From Ruegeria halocynthiae (GTDB lineage: Bacteria > Pseudomonadota > Alphaproteobacteria > Rhodobacterales > Rhodobacteraceae), in assembly GCF_000743705.1 (NCBI RefSeq), contig NZ_JQEZ01000003.1, positions 295,593-359,592 on the forward strand: 64,000 bases of DNA, given 5' to 3'. A program made the translations under genes and the position numbers. The notes under the pieces were generated by a model. That model made no database searches. It was given only the letters and a program-made list of their open reading frames with translations, and was not told the origin of the DNA. Below are positions 35,742 to 44,154 of this stretch, piece by piece (the first letter of the stretch is position 1; every line of letters begins with the position of its first letter).

Positions 35742-36926
35742 CTACACCCCGACGTCGACAATCGCCTTGGCCAGAATCGGCACGGTTGTCGCGTTCAGCC
35801 CGGCAATGTTCAGGCGGCTGTCGCCGACCATATAGATGCCGTGATCAGCGCGCAGTTGCTCGACCAGCTCAGGCGCGGCCCCAAGGCGCGAGAACATGCC
35901 GCGGTGCTGGGCGACAAATCCGAACCGATCCGAGCCGCTGTGCCGCTGCAACTCATCAGCCAGTTGCTGACGCAGGCCCAGCATCGACAGGCGGACCTCT
36001 TCCAGTTCAGCGGCCCAATCGGCACGCAGGGCGTCATCTGTCAGGATTGTGGTCACAACCCGCGCGCCGTGATCGGGCGGGAAGGAATAGTTCTGGCGGT
36101 TCAAAAAGGCCAATGTAGACTGGTTCAGCGCCGTTTGCGCCGCATCATCACTGATCGCCATCAGCAGGCCGGTCCGTTCGCGGTAAACGCCGAAGTTCTT
36201 GGAACATGACGCCGCAATCAGGCAGCGCTTGACGGATGAGGCCACCAGACGGGTCGCCTGTGCATCCTCTTCCAGACCGTCGCCAAAGCCCTGATAGGCG
36301 ATGTCGATCATCGCAACCAGGCCACGGTCATTGATCAGGTTCACGACCTCTTGCCACTGCACCATGTTCATGTTGGCACCGGTCGGATTGTGGCAGCAAC
36401 CGTGCAGCAGAACCACGTCGCCCGCTTTGGCGGTTTTGAGGTCCGCAATCATGCCGTCGAAATCGACGCCACGAGTTTCGCCGTCGAAATAGCGGTACTG
36501 GACCGTCTCCATCCCCAGATAGTTCAGGATCGACAGGTGGTTCGGCCAGGTCGGGTTCGACACGAACACGCGGGCCGAGGGGTTGGCCATGCGGATCATC
36601 TCGAACGCCTGACGGCAGGCACCGGTGCCGCCGGGGGTGGCCACGGCAGCAATATTGCCACGCGGCACGGATGTGCCCAGGATCAGACCGATCATCGCGT
36701 CAGCATAGGCCGGATCACCGGCCAGACCGGTATAGGCTTTGGTCTCTTGCTCCTCCAGAATGCGCTTTTCCGCGGCTTTCACCGCGCGCATCACCGGGGT
36801 CACGCCTTCGGCATTCTTGTAGACACCCACACCCAGGTCGATCTTCTGATCGCGCGGGTCTTCGCGGTAAGCCTGCATCAGCGCTAGAATCTTGTCGGCG
36901 GGCTGCGGTTTGAGGTGTTCGAACAT
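35742..36926 (-). CDS. Aromatic/aspartate aminotransferase (class I, TyrB/AspC type)
   Basis: 394 residues. MFEHLKPQPADKILALMQAYREDPR and KIDLGVGVYKNAEG open the family fold. PLP Lys is in ASCSKNFGVYRERTG (~235-249); LLHGCCHNPTGANM is the Asn contact loop; SRLNIAGL near the C terminus carries the substrate-carboxylate Arg. Transfers amino groups between aromatic or dicarboxylic amino acids and 2-oxoglutarate. Starts on the stop codon of sseA (TGATG overlap). Confidence 0.93.
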   Translation of the reverse strand: MFEHLKPQPADKILALMQAYREDPRDQKIDLGVGVYKNAEGVTPVMRAVKAAEKRILEEQETKAYTGLAGDPAYADAMIGLILGTSVPRGNIAAVATPGGTGACRQAFEMIRMANPSARVFVSNPTWPNHLSILNYLGMETVQYRYFDGETRGVDFDGMIADLKTAKAGDVVLLHGCCHNPTGANMNMVQWQEVVNLINDRGLVAMIDIAYQGFGDGLEEDAQATRLVASSVKRCLIAASCSKNFGVYRERTGLLMAISDDAAQTALNQSTLAFLNRQNYSFPPDHGARVVTTILTDDALRADWAAELEEVRLSMLGLRQQLADELQRHSGSDRFGFVAQHRGMFSRLGAAPELVEQLRADHGIYMVGDSRLNIAGLNATTVPILAKAIVDVGV

Positions 36927-37780
36927 CAGGTCTCTCCGGTTGCGACGGGCAGGGTCGGGAAGGCACCCCATTCAGCCCAGGAGCCGTCATAAAGCGAGTG
37001 GTCTTTCTTGCCCATGCGTTCCAACGCAAGGCTGAGGATCGCGGCGGTCACGCCCGACCCGCAGGACGTGATTGCGGGTTTCGACAGATCGACATCGGCA
37101 GCCTGAAACACGGCGCGGCAATCGTCGGGGGATTTCATCGTGCCATTCTTGTTCAGCAGATCGCCAAACGGCACGTTGCGCGACCCCGGAATATGGCCCG
37201 AGCGCAACCCCGTGCGGGGTTCGGCCTCGGTTCCGGCAAAACGGGCGGCGGAACGGGCGTCGATGATTTCGTGGTCGGTCAGCTTGGTTGCTGCGGACAC
37301 CTGTGTGACATCGCGCACCAGATGGTTTTGAACCCGCACCGTCATGTGGCGGTCACGAATAACAGGGGGCAGATCCTCGATCTCACGCCCTTCGGACTGC
37401 CATTTGGGCAAACCACCATCCAGAACGGCAACGTTGTCCTGACCCATCAGGCGGAACAACCACCAGACCCGCGCCGCCGACATCAACCCGGCACCGTCAT
37501 AGACAACCACCTGATGACCATCGCCTACGCCCATGGCCCGCAGACGCGACATGAATTTCTCGACCGGCGGTGCCATATGCGGCAGGTCCGAGCGGTGGTC
37601 GGAAATGTCGTCGACATCAAAGAACCGCGCGCCCGGGATATGGGCGGCGTCATATTCGGCCTTGGCATCGCGCTCCTGCTGCGGCAGGTACCACGACCCG
37701 TCCAGAACCCGCAGGTCCGGGTCCTTTAGATGGGCGGCAAGCCATTCGGTTGAAACAAGGGTTTTTGGATCGTCCTGCAT
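36926..37780 (-). CDS. sseA: 3-mercaptopyruvate sulfurtransferase (two rhodanese domains)
   Basis: 284 residues. N-terminal inactive rhodanese (~10-125) with VSTEWLAAHLKDPDLRVLDGSWYLP, and C-terminal active one with the persulfide Cys in TSCGSGVTAAILSLALERMG. CGSGVT, not CRKGVT, is the mercaptopyruvate type. Moves sulfur from 3-mercaptopyruvate, which an aminotransferase makes from cysteine; the coupled aminotransferase gene may supply it (inference). Confidence 0.93.
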   Translation of the reverse strand: MQDDPKTLVSTEWLAAHLKDPDLRVLDGSWYLPQQERDAKAEYDAAHIPGARFFDVDDISDHRSDLPHMAPPVEKFMSRLRAMGVGDGHQVVVYDGAGLMSAARVWWLFRLMGQDNVAVLDGGLPKWQSEGREIEDLPPVIRDRHMTVRVQNHLVRDVTQVSAATKLTDHEIIDARSAARFAGTEAEPRTGLRSGHIPGSRNVPFGDLLNKNGTMKSPDDCRAVFQAADVDLSKPAITSCGSGVTAAILSLALERMGKKDHSLYDGSWAEWGAFPTLPVATGET

Positions 37781-37860
37781 TGAAGTCCCCCCTAAGCGAG
37801 CTTGGTTTTTCCCTATACGCGCGCGGATGCGGGTTCAAGACTGGATGGTGTCTGCGGCCG

Positions 37861-38130
37861 CTACTTTGCGCGCCGCAGTCGCAGAAACTGAACAATCCCC
37901 ATCAGGCTGATCAGAACCCAGAAACTTTCGATCAACATGGAGGCAAGATTGAAGTTCTCCAGCAGGGAATAAACGATCAGCACCGAACCTGCGAGGTTCA
38001 GCACCGGAAACGCCAGATCGTCAGAGTTCATCATCCGCATCTGTGTGGCGAAATAGGCCGACACAACGACCAATGCGCCGAAAGAGCCGATCGCATCGGC
38101 CAGGGTAAGCGTGTCAAGAAATTCAGCCAC
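37861..38130 (-). CDS. Small membrane protein (CBU_0592 family)
   Basis: 89 residues with three hydrophobic helices: IGSFGALVVVSAYFATQM (~14-31), FPVLNLAGSVLIVYSLL (~41-57) and SFWVLISLMGIVQFLRL (~69-85). The compact three-helix layout with conserved NLAGS matches the CBU_0592 group; function unknown. Lies between an XRE regulator and sseA on the same strand. Confidence 0.75.
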   Translation of the reverse strand: MAEFLDTLTLADAIGSFGALVVVSAYFATQMRMMNSDDLAFPVLNLAGSVLIVYSLLENFNLASMLIESFWVLISLMGIVQFLRLRRAK

Positions 38131-38158
38131 TGTCGGTCCTCGTGTCTGTTCTGGGACA

Positions 38159-38722
38159 TCAGCCCGCTGATGCCAACGCGGCGGGCTGAGCGTAATGATG
38201 CATGTTCAAAAAGCCAGCACCTTTTGGACCGGCGCGGTAACCATGCGGAAGATCGGCAGCAAAGCGCAACCCCTGCCCGGCCTGCAGGGGCACCCACGCG
38301 CCATCGCGCAAAATGTCCAGCGCGCCATTCAGCACAAAAACCTCTTCGGTCACGCCAGCGGCATGGGCGGCGGATTCGTGACTTTGGTTCGGGGCAAGAT
38401 CGACGTGAAACGTCTCGGCCCCCAGCGCCGGGTCGAAGGGAAAGACGATCTTGACCTCGATGCTGCCGGGAAAGGTCACGGTCTGAAACACGCTGGCATC
38501 CGCTGCGTCATGCGGCGCAGACGATCCGATCAGCGCACTTAACGGCAGTTGAAACCCTTTGGCGATTTTCCACAGGGTCGCGATGGTCGGGCTTGATTCG
38601 CCGCGTTCAATCTGACCCAGCATGGCTTTGCTGACGCCGGTCATCTCGGATGTTTTGGACAGGCTCAGCCCCAAGGCCGCCCGCACATCCCTAAGTTTCA
38701 GCGTTATGTCGTCCGTCGCCAT
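38159..38722 (-). CDS. XRE family transcriptional regulator with cupin domain (second copy in the window)
   Basis: 187 residues from the ATG at 38722; longer frame to 38857 overlaps the operator and is rejected. Helix-turn-helix at ~7-60 with LSLSKTSEMTGVSKAMLGQIERGESSPTIATLWKIA. Cupin at ~105-175 with ESAAHAAGVTEEVFVLNGALDI. Divergent from ilvD across a near-perfect 35-bp operator-like palindrome, so it probably controls itself and perhaps ilvD. Confidence 0.88.
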   Translation of the reverse strand: MATDDITLKLRDVRAALGLSLSKTSEMTGVSKAMLGQIERGESSPTIATLWKIAKGFQLPLSALIGSSAPHDAADASVFQTVTFPGSIEVKIVFPFDPALGAETFHVDLAPNQSHESAAHAAGVTEEVFVLNGALDILRDGAWVPLQAGQGLRFAADLPHGYRAGPKGAGFLNMHHYAQPAALASAG

Positions 38723-38748
38723 TTCATCGCCCCGCGAATCCTCTTGTG

Positions 38749-38783
38749 CGTTATAGCGCACATGTGGTACGTGCGCTATAACG
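38749..38783. promoter_or_regulatory. Perfect 13-bp inverted repeat (operator) between the XRE-cupin gene and ilvD
   Basis: CGTTATAGCGCAC (38749-38761) and GTGCGCTATAACG (38771-38783) are perfect inverted copies with a 9-bp spacer. It lies 26 bp before the regulator ATG and 45 bp before ilvD. The 22-bp centre distance (two helical turns) suits a dimeric or paired-dimer XRE repressor. Confidence 0.7.
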
Positions 38784-38828
38784 TACGCATCCCGAATATC
38801 GCAACCGGGGCAAAAGGGAAACAGCATC

Positions 38829-40661
38829 ATGCCAATGTACCGATCCAGAACCTCCACTCATGGCCGCAACATGGCCGGTGCCCGCGGCCTGTGGCGCGCC
38901 ACCGGCATGGGGGACGACGATTTCGGCAAGCCGATCATCGCCATCGTCAACTCGTTTACCCAGTTTGTACCGGGCCATGTGCATCTGAAGGATCTGGGCC
39001 AGATGGTCGCGCGCGAGGTTGAGGCCGCAGGCGGTGTCGCCAAAGAATTCAACACCATCGCCGTGGATGACGGCATCGCCATGGGCCATGATGGGATGCT
39101 GTATTCCCTGCCTTCGCGCGAGGTGATCGCCGACAGCGTGGAATATATGGTCAACGCGCATTGTGCTGATGCGATGGTCTGTATTTCGAACTGTGACAAG
39201 ATCACCCCCGGTATGCTGATGGCTGCCATGCGCCTGAATATTCCGGCCATCTTTGTCTCTGGCGGCCCGATGGAGGCCGGTAAGATCGACATCGCCGATC
39301 TGGACGCCAAGAAAATCGACCTTGTGGACGCGATGGTTGCCGCCGCCGACGACAGGTTTACCGACGAACAGGTCCAGCATATCGAGGAAAACGCCTGTCC
39401 GACCTGCGGGTCGTGTTCGGGCATGTTCACCGCAAACTCGATGAACTGTCTGGCCGAGGCGCTGGGTCTGGCACTGCCGGGCAACGGCTCGACCCTGGCC
39501 ACCCATTCGGATCGCAAAGAGCTGTTTCTTGAGGCCGGTCGCCGTATCGTCGAAATCACAAAACGCCACTATGACCTGAACGAAAAGGGTTTCCTGCCTC
39601 GCGAGATCGCCACATTTGAGGCGTTTGAAAACGCCATGAGCCTGGATATCGCCATGGGCGGGTCGACCAATACCGTCCTGCACCTGCTGGCCATCGCGCA
39701 TGAGGGCGACGTTCACTTTACCATGAGTGACATGGACCACCTGAGCCGCAAGGTGCCCTGTCTGTGCAAGGTCGCGCCCAACACCGAAAACGTGCATATG
39801 GAGGACGTCCACCGCGCCGGTGGCATCTTCTCGATCTTGGGCGAGTTGAGCCGCGCCGGATTGCTGCATGAAGATTGCAGCACCGTGCATTCGGGTACGA
39901 TGGGTGAGGCGATTGCCAACTGGGACATCAAGATCGCCAACAACCCCAAGGCGCAGGATCTGTTCAAAGCCGCCCCCGGTGGCGTGCGCACCACGCAGGC
40001 CTTCAGCCAGTCGAACCGGTATAAGGAACTGGATACCGACCGCGAAGGCGGCATTATCCGGTCCAAAGAGCACGCGTTCAGTCAGGATGGTGGTCTGGCG
40101 GTTCTGTTCGGCAACATCGCCCGGGACGGCTGTATCGTGAAAACCGCAGGCGTTGATCCCAGCAGCCTGACCTTCACCGGATCGGCCTATGTCTGCGAAA
40201 GTCAGGACCAAGCCGTGAATGACATTCTGACCGGCAAGGTCAAAGAGGGCGACGTGGTGGTGATCCGCTATGAAGGCCCGCGCGGTGGGCCGGGGATGCA
40301 GGAAATGCTGTACCCGACGTCGTACCTGAAATCCAAAGGTCTGGGCAAAGCCTGCGCCCTGCTGACCGATGGTCGGTTCTCGGGCGGCACGTCGGGTCTG
40401 TCGATCGGACACGTCTCGCCCGAAGCGGCCGAAGGCGGTGAAATCGGGTTGGTGAAACAGGGCGACAAGATCGAGATCGACATCCCCAACCGCACCATCC
40501 ATCTGGCCGTCTCGGACGACGAACTGGCAGCACGACGCGAAGAACAAGACGAAAAGGGCTGGCTGCCCGCCGAACCGCGCAAGCGCAAGGTGTCCACGGC
40601 GTTGAAAGCCTATGCCAAGCTGACCACCAGCGCGGCAAAAGGGGCCGTGCGCCAAGTGTAA
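38829..40661 (+). CDS. ilvD: Dihydroxy-acid dehydratase
   Basis: 610 residues, the longer bacterial class. Cluster cysteines are in [12 protein letters not shown] (~118-129) and [18 protein letters not shown] (~192-209); the early part carries [19 protein letters not shown]-terminal [22 protein letters not shown] is diagnostic. Dehydrates dihydroxy acids in valine and isoleucine synthesis. Faces an XRE-cupin regulator across a perfect operator-like repeat. Confidence 0.97.
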   Translation: MPMYRSRTSTHGRNMAGARGLWRATGMGDDDFGKPIIAIVNSFTQFVPGHVHLKDLGQMVAREVEAAGGVAKEFNTIAVDDGIAMGHDGMLYSLPSREVIADSVEYMVNAHCADAMVCISNCDKITPGMLMAAMRLNIPAIFVSGGPMEAGKIDIADLDAKKIDLVDAMVAAADDRFTDEQVQHIEENACPTCGSCSGMFTANSMNCLAEALGLALPGNGSTLATHSDRKELFLEAGRRIVEITKRHYDLNEKGFLPREIATFEAFENAMSLDIAMGGSTNTVLHLLAIAHEGDVHFTMSDMDHLSRKVPCLCKVAPNTENVHMEDVHRAGGIFSILGELSRAGLLHEDCSTVHSGTMGEAIANWDIKIANNPKAQDLFKAAPGGVRTTQAFSQSNRYKELDTDREGGIIRSKEHAFSQDGGLAVLFGNIARDGCIVKTAGVDPSSLTFTGSAYVCESQDQAVNDILTGKVKEGDVVVIRYEGPRGGPGMQEMLYPTSYLKSKGLGKACALLTDGRFSGGTSGLSIGHVSPEAAEGGEIGLVKQGDKIEIDIPNRTIHLAVSDDELAARREEQDEKGWLPAEPRKRKVSTALKAYAKLTTSAAKGAVRQV

Positions 40662-40667
40662 CGGACC

Positions 40668-40687
40668 CCCGGGGGCCATCCCCCGGG
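40668..40687 (+). terminator. Hairpin after ilvD
   Basis: CCCGGGGG (40668-40675) pairs with CCCCCGGG (40680-40687) around CCAT. It begins six bases after the ilvD stop. Followed by ACACATTGTTTT, only a partial T-run. Confidence 0.55.
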
Positions 40688-40820
40688 ACACATTGTTTTC
40701 CGCGTAGTTTCCCAAGTCCGTTTTGTGGAAACTGCGTGGGTTTCGTCTGGCTAGAACAAGCCATCCCGCGCCCAAAGCAGGCATTTGCGGCTTAAACGCG
40801 GGATGCCGAAATTATCTGAT

Positions 40821-42851
40821 TTACGGTTTCCGCCGTTTTGGCAGGGCATTCCCACCCTTGCCAGACTTCGCAATCGCAGCGCGGGCGCGGTTTTTCTTGC
40901 TGCTGGATTTACCTTTGGGCGGTGGCGGGCCTTTGGGGCCATCAGCGCGAGGTTTAGAGTCGCCATCCTTGCGCGTGCCGCTGCGATCTTTGCGACCTTT
41001 TGCCTTGGGACCGTCCGATTTGAATTTGCCTTCCGCCTCACCCTTGGGGGACGCGGTCGTAGCCGCGCGGCGGCGCGCCGGTACAGGCGCGATTTCGTCA
41101 GGCCGATCCGCCTTGGGGCGCTGATCCGGCGATTTTCGGGGCTTGCGATCCTCGGGCTTGGGTTTGCGTTGACGCGGAACCGGCGCGTCGTTCCAGTCGA
41201 TGGGCGCGGCGTCGCTCTTGTGCGCGCGCGGCTTGCCTTTGGGGCCGCGGTTGGATTTGGGCCGCTCGAATGCGGGCAGGTCCGGTGCCTTGTCCAAACG
41301 GACAAGATCCTTGGAGCCTTCGATTTTCATGTCTGCCCCGACAGCTTTCAGAAAACCCGCAACGCTGGCCTCGCGAATTTCGACATAAGAGACGTCGTCA
41401 GCGATCCGGATTGCGCCGATATCGTCCTTGGTCAGATTGCCCGCCTTGCACACCATCGGCAGCAAGTGCCGCGGAGACGCATTCTGGTTGCGCCCCTCAG
41501 ACAGCGAAAACCAGACGCTGGGCCCAAATGCGGCGCGCGGTTTTGCGCTATCCGGTTTGACGGCTGCCAGTTCCTCGGGTGCGGAATGGCGCATCTTGTA
41601 TTGGCGCAAATAGGCCGCTGCGATTTGTTCGGGGGTGAAATCAACGACCAGCTGCGCAACGGCTGCGCGTTCGCTTTCGGTGATCTCGGCCTGCCAGTCA
41701 TCCGATGCGAACATCCGTTCCTGGTCGCGTGCGTTCACATCTTCTGCTGACGGGGCCAAACCCCAGTCTGCGGTCAGCCGGGCGAATTTCAAAATGCGTT
41801 CCGCCTTTTTCCGCGATGCGGGCGCGACAACCAATGCGCTGACCCCTTTGCGCCCGGCGCGGCCGGTACGGCCCGAGCGGTGCAACAGGGTTTCATGGCT
41901 GTTGGGCAGCTCGGCATGCACCACCAGATCAAGGTTCGGCAGGTCGATCCCACGGGCGGCCACATCCGTGGCCACACAAACCCGGGCCCGCCCGTCGCGC
42001 ATGGCCTGCAGCGCATTGGATCGTTCGCTTTGGGTCAGTTCGCCGGACAAGGCCACAACCGAAAACCCCCGGTTCGACAGGCGCGCGGTCAGGCGTGACA
42101 CCATCATACGTGTATTGCAGAACACGATGGCATTGGGTGCCTCGTAATAGCGCAGCACATTGATGATCGCATTTTCCCCGTCGCGCGGGGCCACCGTCAT
42201 GGCGCGGTAATCAATATCGGCGTGCTGTGTCTGTTCACTGACCGTACTGACACGTTCCGCATCGCGCTGATACCGCGTCGCAAGGCTGGCGATGGCGCGC
42301 GGAACCGTGGCTGAAAACAGCAATGTCTGACGATCCGTCGGCGTTTGATCCAGAATGAACTCCAGATCCTCGCGGAACCCAAGGTCCAGCATTTCGTCGG
42401 CTTCGTCCAGAACCACCGCCCGGATCGCCGTCAGGTCGATCGAGCCCCGCATGACATGGTCGCGCAACCGCCCGGGGGTCGCGACAACAATATGCGCACC
42501 ACGGGCCAATGCACGGCGTTCGTCGCGCATATCCATACCACCAACGCAGGATGCCAGATACGCGCCCGCATCGGAATATAGCCAACTCAGCTCGCGTTTC
42601 ACCTGCAGTGCCAATTCCCGTGTCGGCGCGACAACCAAAGCCAAAGGTGCCCCGGCCTTATCAAACGAATCCGCATCACCCAGCAACGTGGGCGCAATCG
42701 CCAAACCAAACGCGATGGTTTTTCCCGATCCGGTCTGCGCCGATACCAGCATGTCGCGCCCGTCCAATTCGGGCTGGGTCACCGCCGATTGGACTGGTGT
42801 CAAAGTATCATAGCCCTTGCGGGCAAGCGCATTTGCGATGGTTTGTTTCAC
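40821..42851 (-). CDS. DEAD-box RNA helicase with DbpA-type RNA-binding domain and basic tail
   Basis: 676 residues from the GTG at 42851 (an ATG at 42890 would add 13; neither has a good ribosome-binding site, but homologues begin near QTIANAL). Q-motif TLTPVQSAV, Walker A AQTGSGKT, VLDEADEMLD (DEAD), SAT in LFSATVP, and HRSGRTGRAG are all present. A DbpA RBD follows (~430-505: FSLSEGRNQNASPRHLLPMV). The last ~150 residues are a Lys/Arg/Pro-rich disordered tail. Probable ribosome-assembly or cold-adaptation helicase. Confidence 0.9.
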   Translation of the reverse strand: MKQTIANALARKGYDTLTPVQSAVTQPELDGRDMLVSAQTGSGKTIAFGLAIAPTLLGDADSFDKAGAPLALVVAPTRELALQVKRELSWLYSDAGAYLASCVGGMDMRDERRALARGAHIVVATPGRLRDHVMRGSIDLTAIRAVVLDEADEMLDLGFREDLEFILDQTPTDRQTLLFSATVPRAIASLATRYQRDAERVSTVSEQTQHADIDYRAMTVAPRDGENAIINVLRYYEAPNAIVFCNTRMMVSRLTARLSNRGFSVVALSGELTQSERSNALQAMRDGRARVCVATDVAARGIDLPNLDLVVHAELPNSHETLLHRSGRTGRAGRKGVSALVVAPASRKKAERILKFARLTADWGLAPSAEDVNARDQERMFASDDWQAEITESERAAVAQLVVDFTPEQIAAAYLRQYKMRHSAPEELAAVKPDSAKPRAAFGPSVWFSLSEGRNQNASPRHLLPMVCKAGNLTKDDIGAIRIADDVSYVEIREASVAGFLKAVGADMKIEGSKDLVRLDKAPDLPAFERPKSNRGPKGKPRAHKSDAAPIDWNDAPVPRQRKPKPEDRKPRKSPDQRPKADRPDEIAPVPARRRAATTASPKGEAEGKFKSDGPKAKGRKDRSGTRKDGDSKPRADGPKGPPPPKGKSSSKKNRARAAIAKSGKGGNALPKRRKP

Positions 42852-43192
42852 GGTGGTGGTTCTTTGTATCGGTCCGGTGATGTGAGCCATGCGGTATTGC
42901 AATCAGCGCATCATCCAAGATTAAAGGCAGCTCCTTATCGGGTGTCGCCTGCATTGTATAGCCAAGGCGTCCGTATCGTCACGAAAATTGCCCATTGCCG
43001 CAACCATCAGGGTAGATCGCAGCACCATTTCAGCTTTTGCGTTCAAAACGGGCATACATGCTGGGCCAGCATTCAGATCAGTGACTCGTTCGAACTTGGG
43101 CCCGGCGCCGCGCAACGCGCGGCGCCGGGCCCAAACAAAGGAAATGTCTCGTCAGAGACAATGACGATGTGCGGGAGCATCTGCTTTTTGGA
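42852..43192. other. Intergenic region between sulfotransferase and helicase genes
   Basis: 341 bp (including the helicase start uncertainty). Contains one conspicuous 39-bp palindrome (43096-43134) and no open frame that looks coding. Confidence 0.45.
43096..43134. repeat. Perfect 18-bp GC-rich inverted repeat with 3-base loop
   Basis: Arms 43096-43113 (TTGGGCCCGGCGCCGCGC) and 43117-43134 are perfect reverse complements around AAC. It lies 59 bp past the sulfotransferase stop (minus strand). No T-run follows on either strand, so it is not a standard terminator; it may be an mRNA 3-prime stabiliser or a repeat-family member. Confidence 0.8.
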
Positions 43193-44011
43193 TCAATCGC
43201 CAAGTTTGGCGTGGACCTCATCCAGATCAATTTCGCCAATGGGCATCTTATTGGCCGGGTCTTCGAAATCATATTTGAACAGATCAAAGTCCTGTTTGTA
43301 GATTTCATAAACCAGATGCATCGACAGATCGTCAAAATAGTCCTCAACCGGGTGCAACCGCTTGGGTCCGTGACCCTCAGATTCGTTAAAGCGGGGGATT
43401 TCCGACAGACTCACCGCGTGCTGCGTGTCCAGATTGTCCAGAACACCCTGCATTCCGTCGTTGAACTTTTCCGTCCAGAATATACGGTCATACTGCCCGC
43501 CATTCACAATGAATGTGGACACATGGCCAGACATGGCCGACCAGTGAATATCCGGGTCCATCGGCCTGCGCCACCGGATGGTATCGCGCGCAAACAGCAA
43601 GAAACGGCGAAAGCTGGCGATCTGGTCGAATTCACCCTTGCCGTCGTCGCCTCCGACCTCGATCCCGTAGTTATAGGCAAGCGTCGGAACCAGATTGCCC
43701 CGGTATCGTTTGCCATTGCGCTGAATTCCGCAAATCTTATCAAAGAACGAGCTGAGGATACGGGTGTACGGGTTGCGCACACAGGTAAAGGAATAAGACG
43801 CGTGATTGCGGACGTTGCCAGAGATCATGCTCTGGCTGCTGTCAAAGGCCCATTTGTGCATCCCGTCTTTCGCATCATGGATATCGCCGTCAAAGAACCG
43901 TCCATGATCCGAATAATACATGATCTGCCCGATCGTCGAGCAGGCACATTTTGGTACAACACGGTAAACCATGCTTTCGCTCTCGGTCATCCATGTACCG
44001 GGAAATCCCAT
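43193..44011 (-). CDS. Sulfotransferase family protein (carbohydrate sulfotransferase type)
   Basis: 272 residues from the ATG at 44011, which has an AGGAGG site; the longer frame to 44077 lacks one. PAPS-binding loops: VYRVVPKCACSTIGQIMYY (5-prime phosphosulfate loop, ~15-33) and YSFTCVRNPYTRILSSFFDKI (3-prime phosphate site, ~72-92). Transfers sulfate from PAPS to a glycan or similar acceptor. Divergent from a glycosyltransferase gene 143 bp away; both probably build a sulfated surface glycan (inference). Confidence 0.85.
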   Translation of the reverse strand: MGFPGTWMTESESMVYRVVPKCACSTIGQIMYYSDHGRFFDGDIHDAKDGMHKWAFDSSQSMISGNVRNHASYSFTCVRNPYTRILSSFFDKICGIQRNGKRYRGNLVPTLAYNYGIEVGGDDGKGEFDQIASFRRFLLFARDTIRWRRPMDPDIHWSAMSGHVSTFIVNGGQYDRIFWTEKFNDGMQGVLDNLDTQHAVSLSEIPRFNESEGHGPKRLHPVEDYFDDLSMHLVYEIYKQDFDLFKYDFEDPANKMPIGEIDLDEVHAKLGD

Positions 44012-44154
44012 CTGCTGTGCCTCCTTTGCTGGTCCGGTCTCAAAATGACGCGCCAGCATTTGACACCAAAAAACCAAAAATATTCTGTTTATTCAATCGC
44101 TCATCCTCAGTATCACGGTTGGAAACGGGCAGAAATGGAAATCGTAGACCCAAA

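Noticed and set aside
38751-40784. 677-codon open frame antisense to ilvD
   Set aside because: Mirrors ilvD codon structure in GC-rich DNA; no ribosome-binding site, no protein-family resemblance.
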